Assembly (NCBI GenBank): GCA_001534745.1
Contig: CP013997.1
Span: forward strand, 558,001-622,000
DNA length: 64,000 bases
Origin: Pseudomonas monteilii
GTDB taxonomy: Bacteria; Pseudomonadota; Gammaproteobacteria; Pseudomonadales; Pseudomonadaceae
Reading direction: 5' to 3'
Under the pieces are notes generated by a model, which was not told the DNA's origin, ran no database searches, and saw only the letters and a list, made by a program, of their open reading frames with translations. This document shows, piece by piece, positions 17,215-26,753 of the stretch (position 1 is its first letter; each line of letters starts with the position of its first letter). The translations under genes were made by a program, and so were the position numbers.

Positions 17215-18537
17215 ATGAGTGTCTTGAACATGTTCCAAATGTTTCGCAGCCGTGATGAGCGTCAGGCCTTGCAGCAGGTCCTGCAGAGCCTGCCTGGGTC
17301 GGAAGGTGGCATGCAGCCAGGCAAGGCCGGCTGGCGCAGAGTGCTCGCGGCCTGGCAAGCCCTGAGCGAGCGTGCGCAGGCCAGTGCCACCCGCGAGGCG
17401 CACTTGCAGGCCGAACTGAGCGCGACCCGTGAGCTGCTCGAGCAGGCGACCGCTTCGGCGACTGCATCGGAGACCCGTTTCGATCTGGTCAACCGCGCCT
17501 CGAGCGAAGGGTTGTGGGACATGGAGGTGGTCGCAGGCGACCCAGTCAACCCGAAGAATCGTTTCTGGTGGTCCCAGCAACTGCGGCACCTGCTGGGTTT
17601 TCGCGATGAAAACGACTTCCCCAACGTGCTGGCCAGCTGGGCCGACCGCCTGCACCCCGAGGATCGCCAGGCGACCCTGGACGCCTTTGCCCGCCACCTG
17701 AACGACAAGTCCGGCGCTACCCCCTACCGGGTCAAGAACCGGCTGGCGATGAAGGACGGCCGTTACCGCTGGTTCTACGCCCAGGGCGAAACCCTGCGCG
17801 ACAGCCGTGGCACGCCCCTGCGTGTGGCCGGTTCGCTGCGCGACATCCATGACGAGCTGGAGCGCGATCAGGCCCACGAGGTGATCATCACCCGCTTCGA
17901 GCTGGCGCGCGAAATGCTCTCCGATGGCCTGTGGGACATGGAAGTGATCGCTGGCGACCCGGTCAACCCGAAGAACCCCTTCTGGTGGTCGACGCAGTTC
18001 CGTCGGCTGCTGGGGTTCGAGACCGTCGAGGAATTCCCCGACGTGCTGGACAGCTGGGCGTCACGCCTGCACCCCCAGGACAAGGAAGCCAGCCTGATCG
18101 CGTTCGCCGCGCACCTGAACGATCGCACCGGCAAGACGCCGTTCGACATCGAGTACCGGTTGAAGATGAAAAGCGGCGAGTATCGCTGGTTCCGGGCCCG
18201 CGGACAGACCCGACGCGATGCCCAGGGGTTGCCCCTGCGGGTGGTCGGCGCGCTGGTGGACGTCGACCTCGAGCACCAGCAGCAGGCGATGCGTGAAGCG
18301 GAGGCGGCGCACCAGCAGAGCCTGGAAGCGAACATCGCCCAGTTGACCGAGATCGTCGGCACCATTCAGAGCATTGCCAGCCAGACCAACCTGCTGGCGT
18401 TGAACGCGGCAATCGAAGCAGCGCGGGCGGGGGAGGCGGGCAGGGGGTTCGCGGTGGTGGCGGACGAGGTGCGCAAGTTGGCGACCCGGACGACCGAGGC
18501 GACCCAGCAGGCGGCGGGGATGATGGCGCGTAAGTAG
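17215..18537 (+). CDS. Soluble PAS-PAS chemoreceptor with a minimal MCP tip
   Basis: 440 residues, no membrane segments. Two PAS domains (about 82-210 and 220-345) are clear internal duplicates: each opens with GLWDMEV(V/I)AGDPVNPKN and then FWWS, and each ends in a PAC-like RWF(Y/R)A segment. The remaining ~75 residues hold only the hairpin tip of an MCP signalling domain ([20 protein letters not shown], then [12 protein letters not shown]), and stop at MMARK. A coiled-coil-prone helix precedes PAS1. Likely a cytoplasmic redox or flavin/heme sensor signalling to CheA or to a c-di-GMP pathway. The weak ribosome site leaves the start open (an ATG at 17230 is the alternative). Confidence 0.85.
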   Translation: MSVLNMFQMFRSRDERQALQQVLQSLPGSEGGMQPGKAGWRRVLAAWQALSERAQASATREAHLQAELSATRELLEQATASATASETRFDLVNRASSEGLWDMEVVAGDPVNPKNRFWWSQQLRHLLGFRDENDFPNVLASWADRLHPEDRQATLDAFARHLNDKSGATPYRVKNRLAMKDGRYRWFYAQGETLRDSRGTPLRVAGSLRDIHDELERDQAHEVIITRFELAREMLSDGLWDMEVIAGDPVNPKNPFWWSTQFRRLLGFETVEEFPDVLDSWASRLHPQDKEASLIAFAAHLNDRTGKTPFDIEYRLKMKSGEYRWFRARGQTRRDAQGLPLRVVGALVDVDLEHQQQAMREAEAAHQQSLEANIAQLTEIVGTIQSIASQTNLLALNAAIEAARAGEAGRGFAVVADEVRKLATRTTEATQQAAGMMARK

Positions 18538-18589
18538 GGGGAGTCGGGGGCGGCGGGGCTGGGCCTCAGATGTATGCCGGAGGGGCAGA

Positions 18590-18890
18590 AGGGCTGGTTT
18601 TGTGGGCCCTGCGGGCCCAATCGCGGCCGGTCCGGCGCCCCGGCAGGGGCCGCTCACCCGTAGTGACACCGTGATGAGGCAGAACATCGCGATCCTGTGT
18701 GCGGCCCATGCCGGTGCAGCTCGCTTGGGTGTGGGAGCGACTGCTTTTTCTACTCGGTACATGCCCGGCCGCATGCGGCGCCTGGTAGGGCCCTATCGCT
18801 GGCAAGCCAGCTCCCACCCAGACCTCTGCAGCATCAATATAGGCATCACTGCGCAAGCAGCTTGTGGGAGCGGGCTTGCCCGCGATGGCG
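18590..18890. repeat. REP elements including one copy of the ~135-bp compound unit
   Basis: GGCCCAATCGCGGCCGGTCC (~18613) and its inverted relative lie beside a long unit at ~18735-18880. That unit matches the array at 7.86-8.34 kb (TTTTTCTACTCGGTACATGC, then GGGCCCTATCGCTGGC, then GCGCAAGCAGCTTGTGGGAG). The element lies between the PAS chemoreceptor and the convergent ADP-ribosylglycohydrolase; the remaining ~80 bases of the gap show nothing recognisable. Confidence 0.75.
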
Positions 18891-18972
18891 TCTGGTCAGC
18901 CACCCTCGTACCCGCCGACATATACCTGCCTCAAGGCCTCCCCCTAACCAAGCCATCACCCTTGGCCCTCAC

Positions 18973-20106
18973 TCAATACCCCGGATACTTTCGCCAGATC
19001 CGCTCATTCAACGCCAGCTCCGGGCTGTACTCGCCAATTCCCCACCCGCGAAAGTCATAGAGATCCTGCGCCAACTCGGCAATCACCTCACGCAGCTCCA
19101 GCGGCGCCAGCCAGCGTTCGGGGATCGCCTGCACGCCGTGCACTGCCCCCAGCAGGTTGCCCACGATCGCCCCGGTCGAATCGGAATCGCCATCGTGGTT
19201 CACCGCCAGGATCACCGCCTGTTCGAGGTCAGGCGCGACCAGCGCGCAATACAGCGCGATCGCCAGGGCTTCCTCCGCTACCCAGCCTTCGCCCAGGCGT
19301 GCAATGGCCTGGGCAGGGGGCAGGTCGGACCGCGCCAGGGCCTCGGCCTGTTCGATGGCGTGCAAGGTCTCTTCAGAGTGGGGTGCCTTCTGCAACGGCA
19401 CCTTGGCTGCGGCGATGGCTGCCTGCAAACCAGCGCCCTCGACCAGGGCCAGGATCAGCGCCGCCAACACCCCACCGGTCAACGACCCGGTCGGGTGACC
19501 ATGGGTCAGCGCCGCCAGGTCCGTGCCCAGGGCGAACGCCTCGCCCACGGCGTTCGCCTGCTCCAGGCGCGAAAGGAACAGCCCCACCGGCGCGACCCGC
19601 ATCACCCCGCCACAGCCCTTGCTGTCGTTGCATGCCGGTCGCCCCAGGACCGGCATGTCACGCAGCGCCTTCAGGCACGTCATGCCCGGTGCGCGCCGGT
19701 GGTGCAGGGCGTCCTGGCCGATCAGCCAGCCCGCCTCGCCGTGCAGGGACGCCTCGAGTGGCGACTGTTCGCCCTGGGTCTTCAGCCAGCGCAGATAGGC
19801 ATGGGCGGTCACGCCGGTATAGGTGGTGATGCCCTTGAAGCAGCCACGCACCCAGGCGCGCAGCAGGCCTTCGGCGGTGAACAGGGTCATCTGCGTGTCG
19901 TCGGTGATACGGCCCAGGCCACCGTAGGCCTTCGCGTAGTCGGTGATCCCCGAGGGGCCGAAGCGGCGCAGGATCTCGGCGCGCGAGAGAAACTCCACGG
20001 GCGCGCCCAGCGCATCGCCGACGGCACCGCCCAGCAGGCAGCCGAGAAAGCGCTCTTCGACGGTAGGGAGGCGCACAGAAGGGGGCAAGTGGGGATCAAG
20101 CGGCAT
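18973..20106 (-). CDS. ADP-ribosylglycohydrolase family protein
   Basis: 377 residues from ATG 20106 (CGAGGACGCCCC upstream gives GAGG at a good distance). RFLGCLLGGAVGDALGAPVE opens the family. The metal-binding motifs DDTQMT (N-terminal) and NHDGDSDSTGAI (C-terminal) supply the two-Mg2+ site of DraG/ARH enzymes. These hydrolases remove ADP-ribose from proteins or small molecules. No partner transferase gene (DraT or other ADP-ribosyltransferase) is seen nearby, so the target is unknown. Confidence 0.9.
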   Translation of the reverse strand: MPLDPHLPPSVRLPTVEERFLGCLLGGAVGDALGAPVEFLSRAEILRRFGPSGITDYAKAYGGLGRITDDTQMTLFTAEGLLRAWVRGCFKGITTYTGVTAHAYLRWLKTQGEQSPLEASLHGEAGWLIGQDALHHRRAPGMTCLKALRDMPVLGRPACNDSKGCGGVMRVAPVGLFLSRLEQANAVGEAFALGTDLAALTHGHPTGSLTGGVLAALILALVEGAGLQAAIAAAKVPLQKAPHSEETLHAIEQAEALARSDLPPAQAIARLGEGWVAEEALAIALYCALVAPDLEQAVILAVNHDGDSDSTGAIVGNLLGAVHGVQAIPERWLAPLELREVIAELAQDLYDFRGWGIGEYSPELALNERIWRKYPGY

Positions 20107-20293
20107 GGGGCGTCCTCGACGGTCAGCGCAGTCGACACCGATGCTATCAGCCCAGGCCTTGCGCAGGGCAGGCAAGGCTGCGCGGTTGCCGTGCGGGCAG
20201 TGGAGCCGGGACGCGTGCCGTCAGCCAGAGGCGCGTCCCGGAGGTAGGGCGGCAGGGCGCGACGTCAGCGCCCGGCTGCCCGGCGCGATGGGT

Positions 20294-20959
20294 TCAGTGC
20301 GCCTGTTCGTTCAAGGCGTCCAGCTGTCGCTGCGCGCAGGCCGCCTGCCAGTAGGCATGCAGGGTCTCAGCGATTTCCTCGGTGCTCAGCTTGCGGCCGT
20401 TGCACATCAGACCGGCCGACAGGATGCGCAGATGCGGCACGGGCTTGTTCAGGGCCATGGCCTGGTTGCCGAACAGCTTGCCTGTGGCGCGGTGGGTCGG
20501 CAGCGTGCAGTCGGGCCGCACGATCAGCTTCTGCTGGGTGATCAGCCCTTCGTCCTTGACCTCGACGTCGACGATGTCGGTCAGGTCCACCGGCGCGCTC
20601 AAGGTGTCGACGAACAACTGGCGGCGGGTCAGGCGCATGAACACGTGGCGACCGGAGTTGCGGTGCTGCCAGGTCAGCACGGCGAACACCAGGGCCATGA
20701 GACCGCCGAAGATCGTCAGCTTGTTCCCGTCCTGGGTCAGCCCCGCGGCTGCCATGGCCAAAGCACCCAGCAGCAGGACGGGGCCCAGCACCTTGAAGCG
20801 AGCGGTGTTGGTGAATTCGCTCTGCTCGGGCACGCGTTCGATCACTTCGCGAAGGTCGGCGACGACCTGGCCGCGCTGGGCTTCACGGGCCTGGCCGTAC
20901 TCGTTGCCCAGCGCCTCGGACAGGCGTGACAGTGGATCGGGCTGCGAAGGGGTGCTCAT
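20294..20959 (-). CDS. Uncharacterised membrane protein, paralogue of the upstream gene
   Basis: 221 residues from ATG 20959 (AAGGA upstream). Layout: N-terminal charged helix (~1-45, DPLSRLSEALGNEYGQAREA), two closely spaced hydrophobic helices (VLGPVLLLGALAMAAAGL and LTIFGGLMALVFAVLTW), then a ~130-residue soluble beta-rich domain. It is distantly alike in layout and in phrases (ADL/LSR…, HRN(S/A)G…MRLT, ELLDAEE/STEEIAE) to the 21022 product. Last gene of a four-gene minus-strand run; function unknown. Confidence 0.65.
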   Translation of the reverse strand: MSTPSQPDPLSRLSEALGNEYGQAREAQRGQVVADLREVIERVPEQSEFTNTARFKVLGPVLLLGALAMAAAGLTQDGNKLTIFGGLMALVFAVLTWQHRNSGRHVFMRLTRRQLFVDTLSAPVDLTDIVDVEVKDEGLITQQKLIVRPDCTLPTHRATGKLFGNQAMALNKPVPHLRILSAGLMCNGRKLSTEEIAETLHAYWQAACAQRQLDALNEQAH

Positions 20960-21021
20960 GGGATGGATCCTTGTCTGAAAGGGCTGCATCGGGCAGCCCG
21001 AGGGGTCATGGGGAAGGCGGC

Positions 21022-21687
21022 TCACGCGTCGCGCGGGGCAGTGCGCAACGCCTGTAACTGGGCATGGGCCCGGGCGACGTGACAGTACCCGTAGAGCAGT
21101 TGCATCAACTCTTCAGCGTCGAGCAGCTCGCCATCCAGCTCGAGCCCATAGACCGACAGGCGAACCTGAGGCACACGACCGCGCTTGATCTTGGCCGTGG
21201 GCATCAGCGGTCCGAACCGCTTGCGGATGCCGGGCAGGGGGGCGCTGCGATCCAGGCACAGGGTGATCTGCGTCATGCGTCCATTGGCGATGCGCACCTC
21301 GGTGACGTGCTGCAGCTCGATCTCGGCATCCAGCGCCGGGAACCACAGGTGCGTGTGGGTCAGGCGCATGCCCACCTCCGTGCCCGCGTTCCGGTGCACC
21401 CAGAAACCGGCGACGAAGCCCAAGGTCATGATCAGCAGGGGCACACCCGCCAGCCGGGCAGCGTCGTCCGTCAGGCAGAACACGCTCAGGCCGCCCAGGA
21501 ACAGCGTGAAGATCACCAGCGTGCGATAGATCTTGCGGGTGGTCTTCAGCTCGGTGACGGCCGGGTAACGGGCCAGCAGCTGCTCGTGCTCCTGGATCGC
21601 GTGCTGCTGGCTGGCACTGGCGTGCTGGTTGAAGTCCTGGGTCAGCGACTGGCCAAGGTCGGCCAGTGGATCGTTGGGGTGGCTCAT
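21022..21687 (-). CDS. Uncharacterised membrane protein, paralogue of the downstream gene
   Basis: 221 residues. DPLADLGQSLTQDFNQHASA forms the N-terminal helix, two membrane helices follow (TLVIFTLFLGGLSVFCL and LLIMTLGFVAGFWVH), then HRNAGTEVGMRLTHTHLWFP and a soluble C-terminal domain. The start overlaps the M48 protease stop (ATGA at 21684-21687), so the two are translationally coupled. The downstream gene (20294) is the same length and layout, suggesting a tandem duplication. Function unknown; an accessory to the protease is the simplest inference. Confidence 0.65.
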   Translation of the reverse strand: MSHPNDPLADLGQSLTQDFNQHASASQQHAIQEHEQLLARYPAVTELKTTRKIYRTLVIFTLFLGGLSVFCLTDDAARLAGVPLLIMTLGFVAGFWVHRNAGTEVGMRLTHTHLWFPALDAEIELQHVTEVRIANGRMTQITLCLDRSAPLPGIRKRFGPLMPTAKIKRGRVPQVRLSVYGLELDGELLDAEELMQLLYGYCHVARAHAQLQALRTAPRDA

Positions 21688-23153
21688 GCGGGTGTTCCCA
21701 TGTCAGTGGTGTCAGTCGTGGGGCGCACGTGGCTCGCCAGGCGTCCGAACCACTGGCGATCGTCTTCGCTTGGCATGCGGGTCGCCTGGGCCAGCAGGGC
21801 GGCGTCCATGTCCACTTTCAAGTGCTCGAGGCGCTGCACGGTCGGTGGGTGCGTGTCGAAGGGGTGGGCGATTGCCTGGGCGATGACGCGCTGGTCGACA
21901 CTCAACGAGGTCTGTCGCAGGTGCTGGGCCAAAGCCTGCACCAGGTCCCCGCCTCGCTGCGCGTGCAGCAGGCGGGTGACTTCGCCTTCCAGGGCGATCA
22001 CCCGCAGCAAGGCCTGGCAGAACACCCGCTCACCGGCGACCTGCGCGCCTGCGCGGTCCGCGACCAGCTCCTGGGCGCGGCTCCAGTGATGCACCGCGAC
22101 CTGGAAGTGGTAGAGGAACTGCCCGGCCATCCAGATCGCCGGACGCTCGATCCAGGCCGGGTCGGCATCCTCGGCGCTGATCAGCGCGAAGTGCGCGCAC
22201 ATCAGGCTGAAGCGTGCGCCGGTTTCGCTGCCGCGCTCGGTGTCACGGCTGCTGAAGTGGCCCAGTTCATGGCCGACGATCGAGGCGGTTTCCTGCTGGC
22301 TCAGCGCCGACAGGTACGGCAGGGGCAGGTACAAGGTGCGCCCGGTCAGCAGTTGCCCGGACGGTTGCAGCGCCACGTCGACGCTGGTGACGAAGAACGA
22401 CTGGTCGATGCCGACCACGATGTGGTCGGGCACCGGGGCGTTCAGGCGGTTGGCCACCGTTTCGATCCAGGCCCAGACACCCGGGGCCTCGGCGCGGCTC
22501 AAGGCCCGGCCGAGGAAAGCCGAGCCTTGGTGGTCCAGTTCGAACCACTGCTTGCGCAGGCGCTCGATCAGCAGCACGCCCAGGTACATCACAGCCGCCA
22601 CGGGCACGCTGAACAGCAGCATCACCCAGCCGCCATCGGCGCGATGGCTCCAGCCCCAGCTGAGCTGGTACAGCAGGATCATCCCCAGCGAGGCGCAGAC
22701 CAGGCCGGTGTAAGCCACCAGCCAATGCCCCAGGGTGCGCCAATTGTCGGCCAGGTGATCGTGCAGGTAATCCCGTGAGGCACGGGCACGGCGCGCATCC
22801 AGGCGCAGCTTGATCCAGGTCGCCGGTCCGGCGATCAAGGCCGCGACGGCCAGCCAGTAGCCGAGCCCGGCCAGGACCTGGCGCAGCCGCAGCCCGGCGG
22901 TGTCGGCCTCGGCGAGCGCGACGCGGTACTGGAAGTTCTCGCGCCGGCCCTGCTCGCTGATCACTTCCTTGCGTTCCCTGACCGACAAGGCTTCCAGCCA
23001 ACGGTCGTCAGGCGCTGCCAGCCACTGGCGCATGGCATGCGCCTCGTCCAGTACGCTGTCGGCGCGCCAGCCCTGCAGGCTGCTCCAGCCCATCAGGATC
23101 AGCGGCAGCACCAGGATCATCAGCGCCCAGCTCAACCGTCGTATCGCGGTCAT
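21684..23153 (-). CDS. M48 family membrane metalloprotease
   Basis: 489 residues. Zinc motif HELGH at ~293-297 with third ligand glutamate in SRAQELVADRAGA (~360). Several membrane segments precede it: residues ~8-25, ~90-112 (GYWLAVAALIAGPATWI), ~145-165 and ~175-200. The N-terminal ~60-90 region may face the periplasm. M48 proteases of this layout degrade misfolded membrane proteins or process lipoproteins. The gene is third-last in a four-gene run; the two membrane paralogues downstream are probably co-expressed partners. Confidence 0.88.
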   Translation of the reverse strand: MTAIRRLSWALMILVLPLILMGWSSLQGWRADSVLDEAHAMRQWLAAPDDRWLEALSVRERKEVISEQGRRENFQYRVALAEADTAGLRLRQVLAGLGYWLAVAALIAGPATWIKLRLDARRARASRDYLHDHLADNWRTLGHWLVAYTGLVCASLGMILLYQLSWGWSHRADGGWVMLLFSVPVAAVMYLGVLLIERLRKQWFELDHQGSAFLGRALSRAEAPGVWAWIETVANRLNAPVPDHIVVGIDQSFFVTSVDVALQPSGQLLTGRTLYLPLPYLSALSQQETASIVGHELGHFSSRDTERGSETGARFSLMCAHFALISAEDADPAWIERPAIWMAGQFLYHFQVAVHHWSRAQELVADRAGAQVAGERVFCQALLRVIALEGEVTRLLHAQRGGDLVQALAQHLRQTSLSVDQRVIAQAIAHPFDTHPPTVQRLEHLKVDMDAALLAQATRMPSEDDRQWFGRLASHVRPTTDTTDMGTPA

Positions 23154-23156
23154 GGG

Positions 23157-23585
23157 TCATTGCGCCTGCAGGTAATCGGTGAGGAACGCCTGGGCGTTGC
23201 CTTGTTCGGAGAGGTACTCGTCGTAGGAGACGTTGATGGTCTGCGACTCGCCCGGCAGGGTCAGTTCGCCCCAACCGTTGCGCACGATCAGCGCGACGAA
23301 ACGCTTGCCGTCCACGGTGGTGACGTAACGGGTATCCTTGTCGGTCTTTTCCACGGCCATCTTCTGGATCTTCATGTCCCAGTCGTGGTCTACGCCTTCG
23401 AGCTGCACCAGGGCCTGGTGTTCGCTGCGCGCACCGATGCGCAGGGTCCAGACCTTGATGTTCTGCTCGCCCGCGTAGGCGACCACCTTGTCAGCCACTT
23501 CAGGGCGGTCTTCGGCGTGGGCGAACCCGGCCAGGACGGCCAGCGTCAGGCCCAGCAGGGCCATCCATGTGCGATAGATCGGCAT
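23157..23585 (-). CDS. Uncharacterised exported protein
   Basis: 142 residues. A cleavable signal peptide is visible (MPIYRTWMALLGLTLAVLAG, cut after AHA). The mature part is ~117 residues, rich in beta-prone stretches and ending in a helical segment (YDEYLSEQGNAQAFLTDYLQ). It stops three bases before the protease gene begins, so it is the first gene of the operon 23585-20294. No family recognised; periplasmic location is inferred from the signal peptide. Confidence 0.65.
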   Translation of the reverse strand: MPIYRTWMALLGLTLAVLAGFAHAEDRPEVADKVVAYAGEQNIKVWTLRIGARSEHQALVQLEGVDHDWDMKIQKMAVEKTDKDTRYVTTVDGKRFVALIVRNGWGELTLPGESQTINVSYDEYLSEQGNAQAFLTDYLQAQ

Positions 23586-23763
23586 CGGTCGAGCTTCCTA
23601 GAAATGTCAGGGGGGCAACCATTGAAGTCAACCATCGCCGCCCTGCCAAGCCAGGTGGCCGCCGCGCACAATCAATAACCACTCGTTCACAAGGGCGCCT
23701 GCCCAAGGTGTGACCGGGTTAACATGGCCTGCCTATGCCAGGCACCGACGGACACCCCTGCCA

Positions 23764-24714
23764 ATGAAACGCTGGAACCCTTATCTGGACACGCAGTTCT
23801 GCTTCGACCGGCCCGAGGCGCTGGACCAGGCCGGTGTGTTCGACCAGCGCGCGCGGCAGGTGGTCGGCAGCGCCGTGGGCCATTACCGCGCCCGCAGCGT
23901 GCGTCCGCAGTTGCAGTACTTCGACTGCAATTTGCAGTTTCCCGAGCCGGTGCGCATCGACAAGGTGCTGCCCGACAGCCTGTGCCTGGTCCAGGTGCTG
24001 GAAGGGCAATGGCAACACCGCGTGGACGGCCACCTCAATCGCTACACCCAGGGTGCCACCCACGCGCTGGGCCTGAGCGAAAGCATGGAAGCGGTGGACG
24101 AGCTCGGTGCCGGCAGCCATGCGCGCATGGCCGGGCTGCGCATCGGCCGTGAGCTGCTGCAGGAGCTGGCCGAGGAAGACGACGCCTTCACGCCCCTGCT
24201 CGGGCTGATCGGCGACGGCATGCGGTTTTCCGAGCTGCACGCCTGCCAGGCCCTGGGCGGGCTGCTCGAGCGGCTGTACCACTCGCCCTACACCGGCGCG
24301 ATGGAACGGCTGAATCAGGAGAGTCTGAGCCTGGCAGTGCTGGTGGAGCTGGCGGCCTTCCTGCAACAGACGCCCAGCCGGCCGACGACGGTGCCGCGCG
24401 GCCAGCGCGAGATCGCCTTCGAGGCGCGTGCGGTGCTGGACGCAAACCTGGTGGAGCCGCCCGGCAGCGCCGACCTGGCGCGCTCGGTGGGCGTCGGCGA
24501 AACCACGCTGCGCCGGGCCTTTGCGGGGGTGTTCGGGCAGTCGATGCTGCAGTACGTGCGTCAGCAGCGCATGGAGCTGGCGCGGGTGCTGCTGCGCCAG
24601 CACAAGTGGCAGGTCGCGCAGATCGCCTACCGGCTGGGCTACACGCACCCGGCCAACTTTAACCACGCTTACAAGGCCTACTTCGGCCACCCGCCGGGCA
24701 TGGAACGCGGCTAG
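23764..24714 (+). CDS. AraC family transcriptional regulator
   Basis: 316 residues from ATG 23764. The C-terminal ~100 residues carry the double HTH of AraC/XylS: SADLARSVGVGETTLRRAF for the first helix pair and QVAQIAYRLGYTHPANFNHA plus FGHPPG for the second. The N-terminal ~200 residues are a sensing domain of unknown ligand, similar in size to PchR/iron-siderophore-type regulators. It ends 12 bases before the end of the convergent sensor kinase gene. A link to the nearby siderophore receptors is possible (PchR-like), but not shown by the sequence. Confidence 0.85.
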   Translation: MKRWNPYLDTQFCFDRPEALDQAGVFDQRARQVVGSAVGHYRARSVRPQLQYFDCNLQFPEPVRIDKVLPDSLCLVQVLEGQWQHRVDGHLNRYTQGATHALGLSESMEAVDELGAGSHARMAGLRIGRELLQELAEEDDAFTPLLGLIGDGMRFSELHACQALGGLLERLYHSPYTGAMERLNQESLSLAVLVELAAFLQQTPSRPTTVPRGQREIAFEARAVLDANLVEPPGSADLARSVGVGETTLRRAFAGVFGQSMLQYVRQQRMELARVLLRQHKWQVAQIAYRLGYTHPANFNHAYKAYFGHPPGMERG

Positions 24715-24726
24715 AGCACCGTCGCC

Positions 24727-26061
24727 TCAGCCGTGGGCGACCGGCAAGGTCAGGTGCAGGCACAGACCGGGATGACCGTTGCTGGCCCACAGTCGCCCGC
24801 CTTGCAGTTCGATGGCGCGCCGGGCAATGGCCAAGCCCAGGCCGAAGCCGGCACCCGTGCCGTCCAGACGTTGATAGGGCAGGAAGATGCGTTCCAGATC
24901 GGCCGGTGGCACACCGGGGCCCTGGTCGCTCAGGCGCAGGTGCCAGTGATCGTCTTCGCGCCAGCCATCCAGGCGGATCCGGCCCTCGGGCGGTGAATGG
25001 CGCAGGGCATTGCGCATCAGGTTTTCCAGGGCCTGGGCCAGGCTGTCCAGGTGCGCCTGTACGCGGCAATCGAGGCCGAGCGAGCAGGGCAGGCGCGCGC
25101 GGTCCCAGCCGCTTTCGAAGCACAGGTCCTCGCACAGGGCTTCCCACACCGACACCACCAGCACCGGCTCTGTGGGCAGGGCCGGCTGTTCCGTGTCCAT
25201 CCACGCCAGGTCCAGGGTGTCCTCCAGCAGCGTCTGCATGCCGGCGACCTCACGGTCCAGGCGCTCGCGCAACTGCGCCGCGGGCAGGTCGCTGTCGTGG
25301 GCGATGCGTAGCCGCGCCAGGGGCGTGCGCAGCTCGTGGGACAGGGTGCGCAGCAACAGCCGTTGCTGTTCCAGGCTCTGGCGCAGGCGCCCGGCCATGT
25401 GGTCGAAAGCCTGGGCCAGCTCGCCCAATTCGTCACGCCGGTGTCGCAGCGGCAGGCCCGGGTTGTCCAGATCGTCGGCGCGCAAGGCGTCGGCGCGGTC
25501 GCGCAGCTGATTCAGCGGCACCACCAGGTGGCGATAGAGCAGCAGCCCCAGCAGCAGAGCCAGCAGGCTTGGCGCCAGGCCATGGGTGACCAGGTGGGTC
25601 CAGGGCGTCAACCCGGTAGGAAGCAGGCGTTCGGGCAGCTGCAGCACCAGGCGCCCGGCCTGCGGCTGCTGCGGAAACTCGATGCTGACATAGGGCAGCT
25701 CGTCACGCAGGCGCCGGCTCAAGGGCCAGTTCAGCTTGCGCATGAAGGTCAGGTGGCTGGCTTCCTCCGCGCTCAGGGGCGTCGTGCCCAAACTTTGCAG
25801 ATGGGGGCCGACCAGCGCCACCCAGGTGTGCTCATCCCGTGACAGCCGCATCCGAAAGGCCTCGGCACCCGCCGCGCCGCCCTGGCGCCAGGCCTGCTCG
25901 GCCTCCTGCGCATGGCGGGCCAGGTAGTCCTGGTCGGCCTGGGGCAAGAAGTAGGTGCTGCGCTCCACCGACAGCCCCCAGGTCCAGATCAGCCAGGTCA
26001 ACAGCAGGCAGAAGCCGATCTGCAAGCCGGCGAGCTTCCACAGCAGGCGATGGCGGCGCAT
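24727..26061 (-). CDS. Two-component sensor histidine kinase
   Basis: 444 residues from ATG 26061, overlapping the response-regulator stop by four bases. TM1 ~10-30 and TM2 ~160-178 flank a ~130-residue periplasmic sensor domain. Then come HAMP (RHLVVPLNQLRDRADALRAD, ~177-230) and HisKA with phospho-accepting His242 in LSHELRTPLARL. ATP-binding boxes are N (ENLMRNALRHS), G1 (DQGPGVPP) and G2 (GAGFGLGLAIARRA). It partners the adjacent OmpR-type regulator, most likely for the divergent TonB receptor gene. Confidence 0.92.
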   Translation of the reverse strand: MRRHRLLWKLAGLQIGFCLLLTWLIWTWGLSVERSTYFLPQADQDYLARHAQEAEQAWRQGGAAGAEAFRMRLSRDEHTWVALVGPHLQSLGTTPLSAEEASHLTFMRKLNWPLSRRLRDELPYVSIEFPQQPQAGRLVLQLPERLLPTGLTPWTHLVTHGLAPSLLALLLGLLLYRHLVVPLNQLRDRADALRADDLDNPGLPLRHRRDELGELAQAFDHMAGRLRQSLEQQRLLLRTLSHELRTPLARLRIAHDSDLPAAQLRERLDREVAGMQTLLEDTLDLAWMDTEQPALPTEPVLVVSVWEALCEDLCFESGWDRARLPCSLGLDCRVQAHLDSLAQALENLMRNALRHSPPEGRIRLDGWREDDHWHLRLSDQGPGVPPADLERIFLPYQRLDGTGAGFGLGLAIARRAIELQGGRLWASNGHPGLCLHLTLPVAHG

Positions 26062-26753
26062 CACGCCGGGCCCGCTTCGACCAGCAGGTAGCCTTGCCCG
26101 CGCACCGCCTGGATCTGCACATGCTGCGCCCCGACGTCGGCCAACTTGCGGCGCAGGTTGCACACGTGCACGTCCAGGCCACGGTCCAGGCGGGTGTAGG
26201 CCCGGTGCAGCACGGTCTGGTAGAGGAACGCCTTGCTCAAGGCCTCGCCAGGGCAGGCCTGCAGCGTGACCAGCAGGCGGAATTCGGAGGCCGTCAGCCC
26301 AGCGGCCCTGCCGTCATGACGCACGTCCTGGGCCTCCGGGTCGAGGGTCAGGGCACTGGCAGGGGCCCGTGACGGCAGCCGCCGGTCGAAGGCCACGCGC
26401 CGCAGCAGGGCATCGACCCGCGCATCCAGCTCCGCCAGGCTGAAGGGCTTGGGCAGGTAGTCGTCGGCGCCGCGGGTGAAGCCACTGATCCGATCCTGCT
26501 CGGCCCCCAGCGCCGACATCAGCATCACCGGCACCGCCTGCCGACGGCGCAGTTCGTCGAGCAGGCTCAGGCCGTCGATGCCCGGCAGCATGATGTCCAG
26601 CAACACCAGGTCGAACGACGCCTGGCGCAGCACGTTCAAGGCCTGGGTACCGGTGGCGCATGCCTGGACCTGAAAGCCGCGCTGCAGGAAGTGGCGCGCC
26701 AGGTCCTGACGCAGGTGGGGGTCGTCTTCGGCGAGCAGCAGGGAAGTGGGCAC
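26061..26753 (-). CDS. OmpR-family response regulator
   Basis: 230 residues. Receiver domain with acidic pair ED-D (~9-11), phospho-acceptor Asp53 in LVLLDIMLPGIDGL and a conserved Lys in YLPKPFSLAEL. The C-terminal winged helix (~135-225) includes LTASEFRLLVTL and the recognition region RLDRGLDVHVCNLRRKL. First gene of the two-gene operon with the kinase. It is divergent from the TonB receptor at 27080, as in PfeR-PfeS or PirR-PirS systems, though the receptor itself is of another branch. Confidence 0.92.
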   Translation of the reverse strand: MPTSLLLAEDDPHLRQDLARHFLQRGFQVQACATGTQALNVLRQASFDLVLLDIMLPGIDGLSLLDELRRRQAVPVMLMSALGAEQDRISGFTRGADDYLPKPFSLAELDARVDALLRRVAFDRRLPSRAPASALTLDPEAQDVRHDGRAAGLTASEFRLLVTLQACPGEALSKAFLYQTVLHRAYTRLDRGLDVHVCNLRRKLADVGAQHVQIQAVRGQGYLLVEAGPA

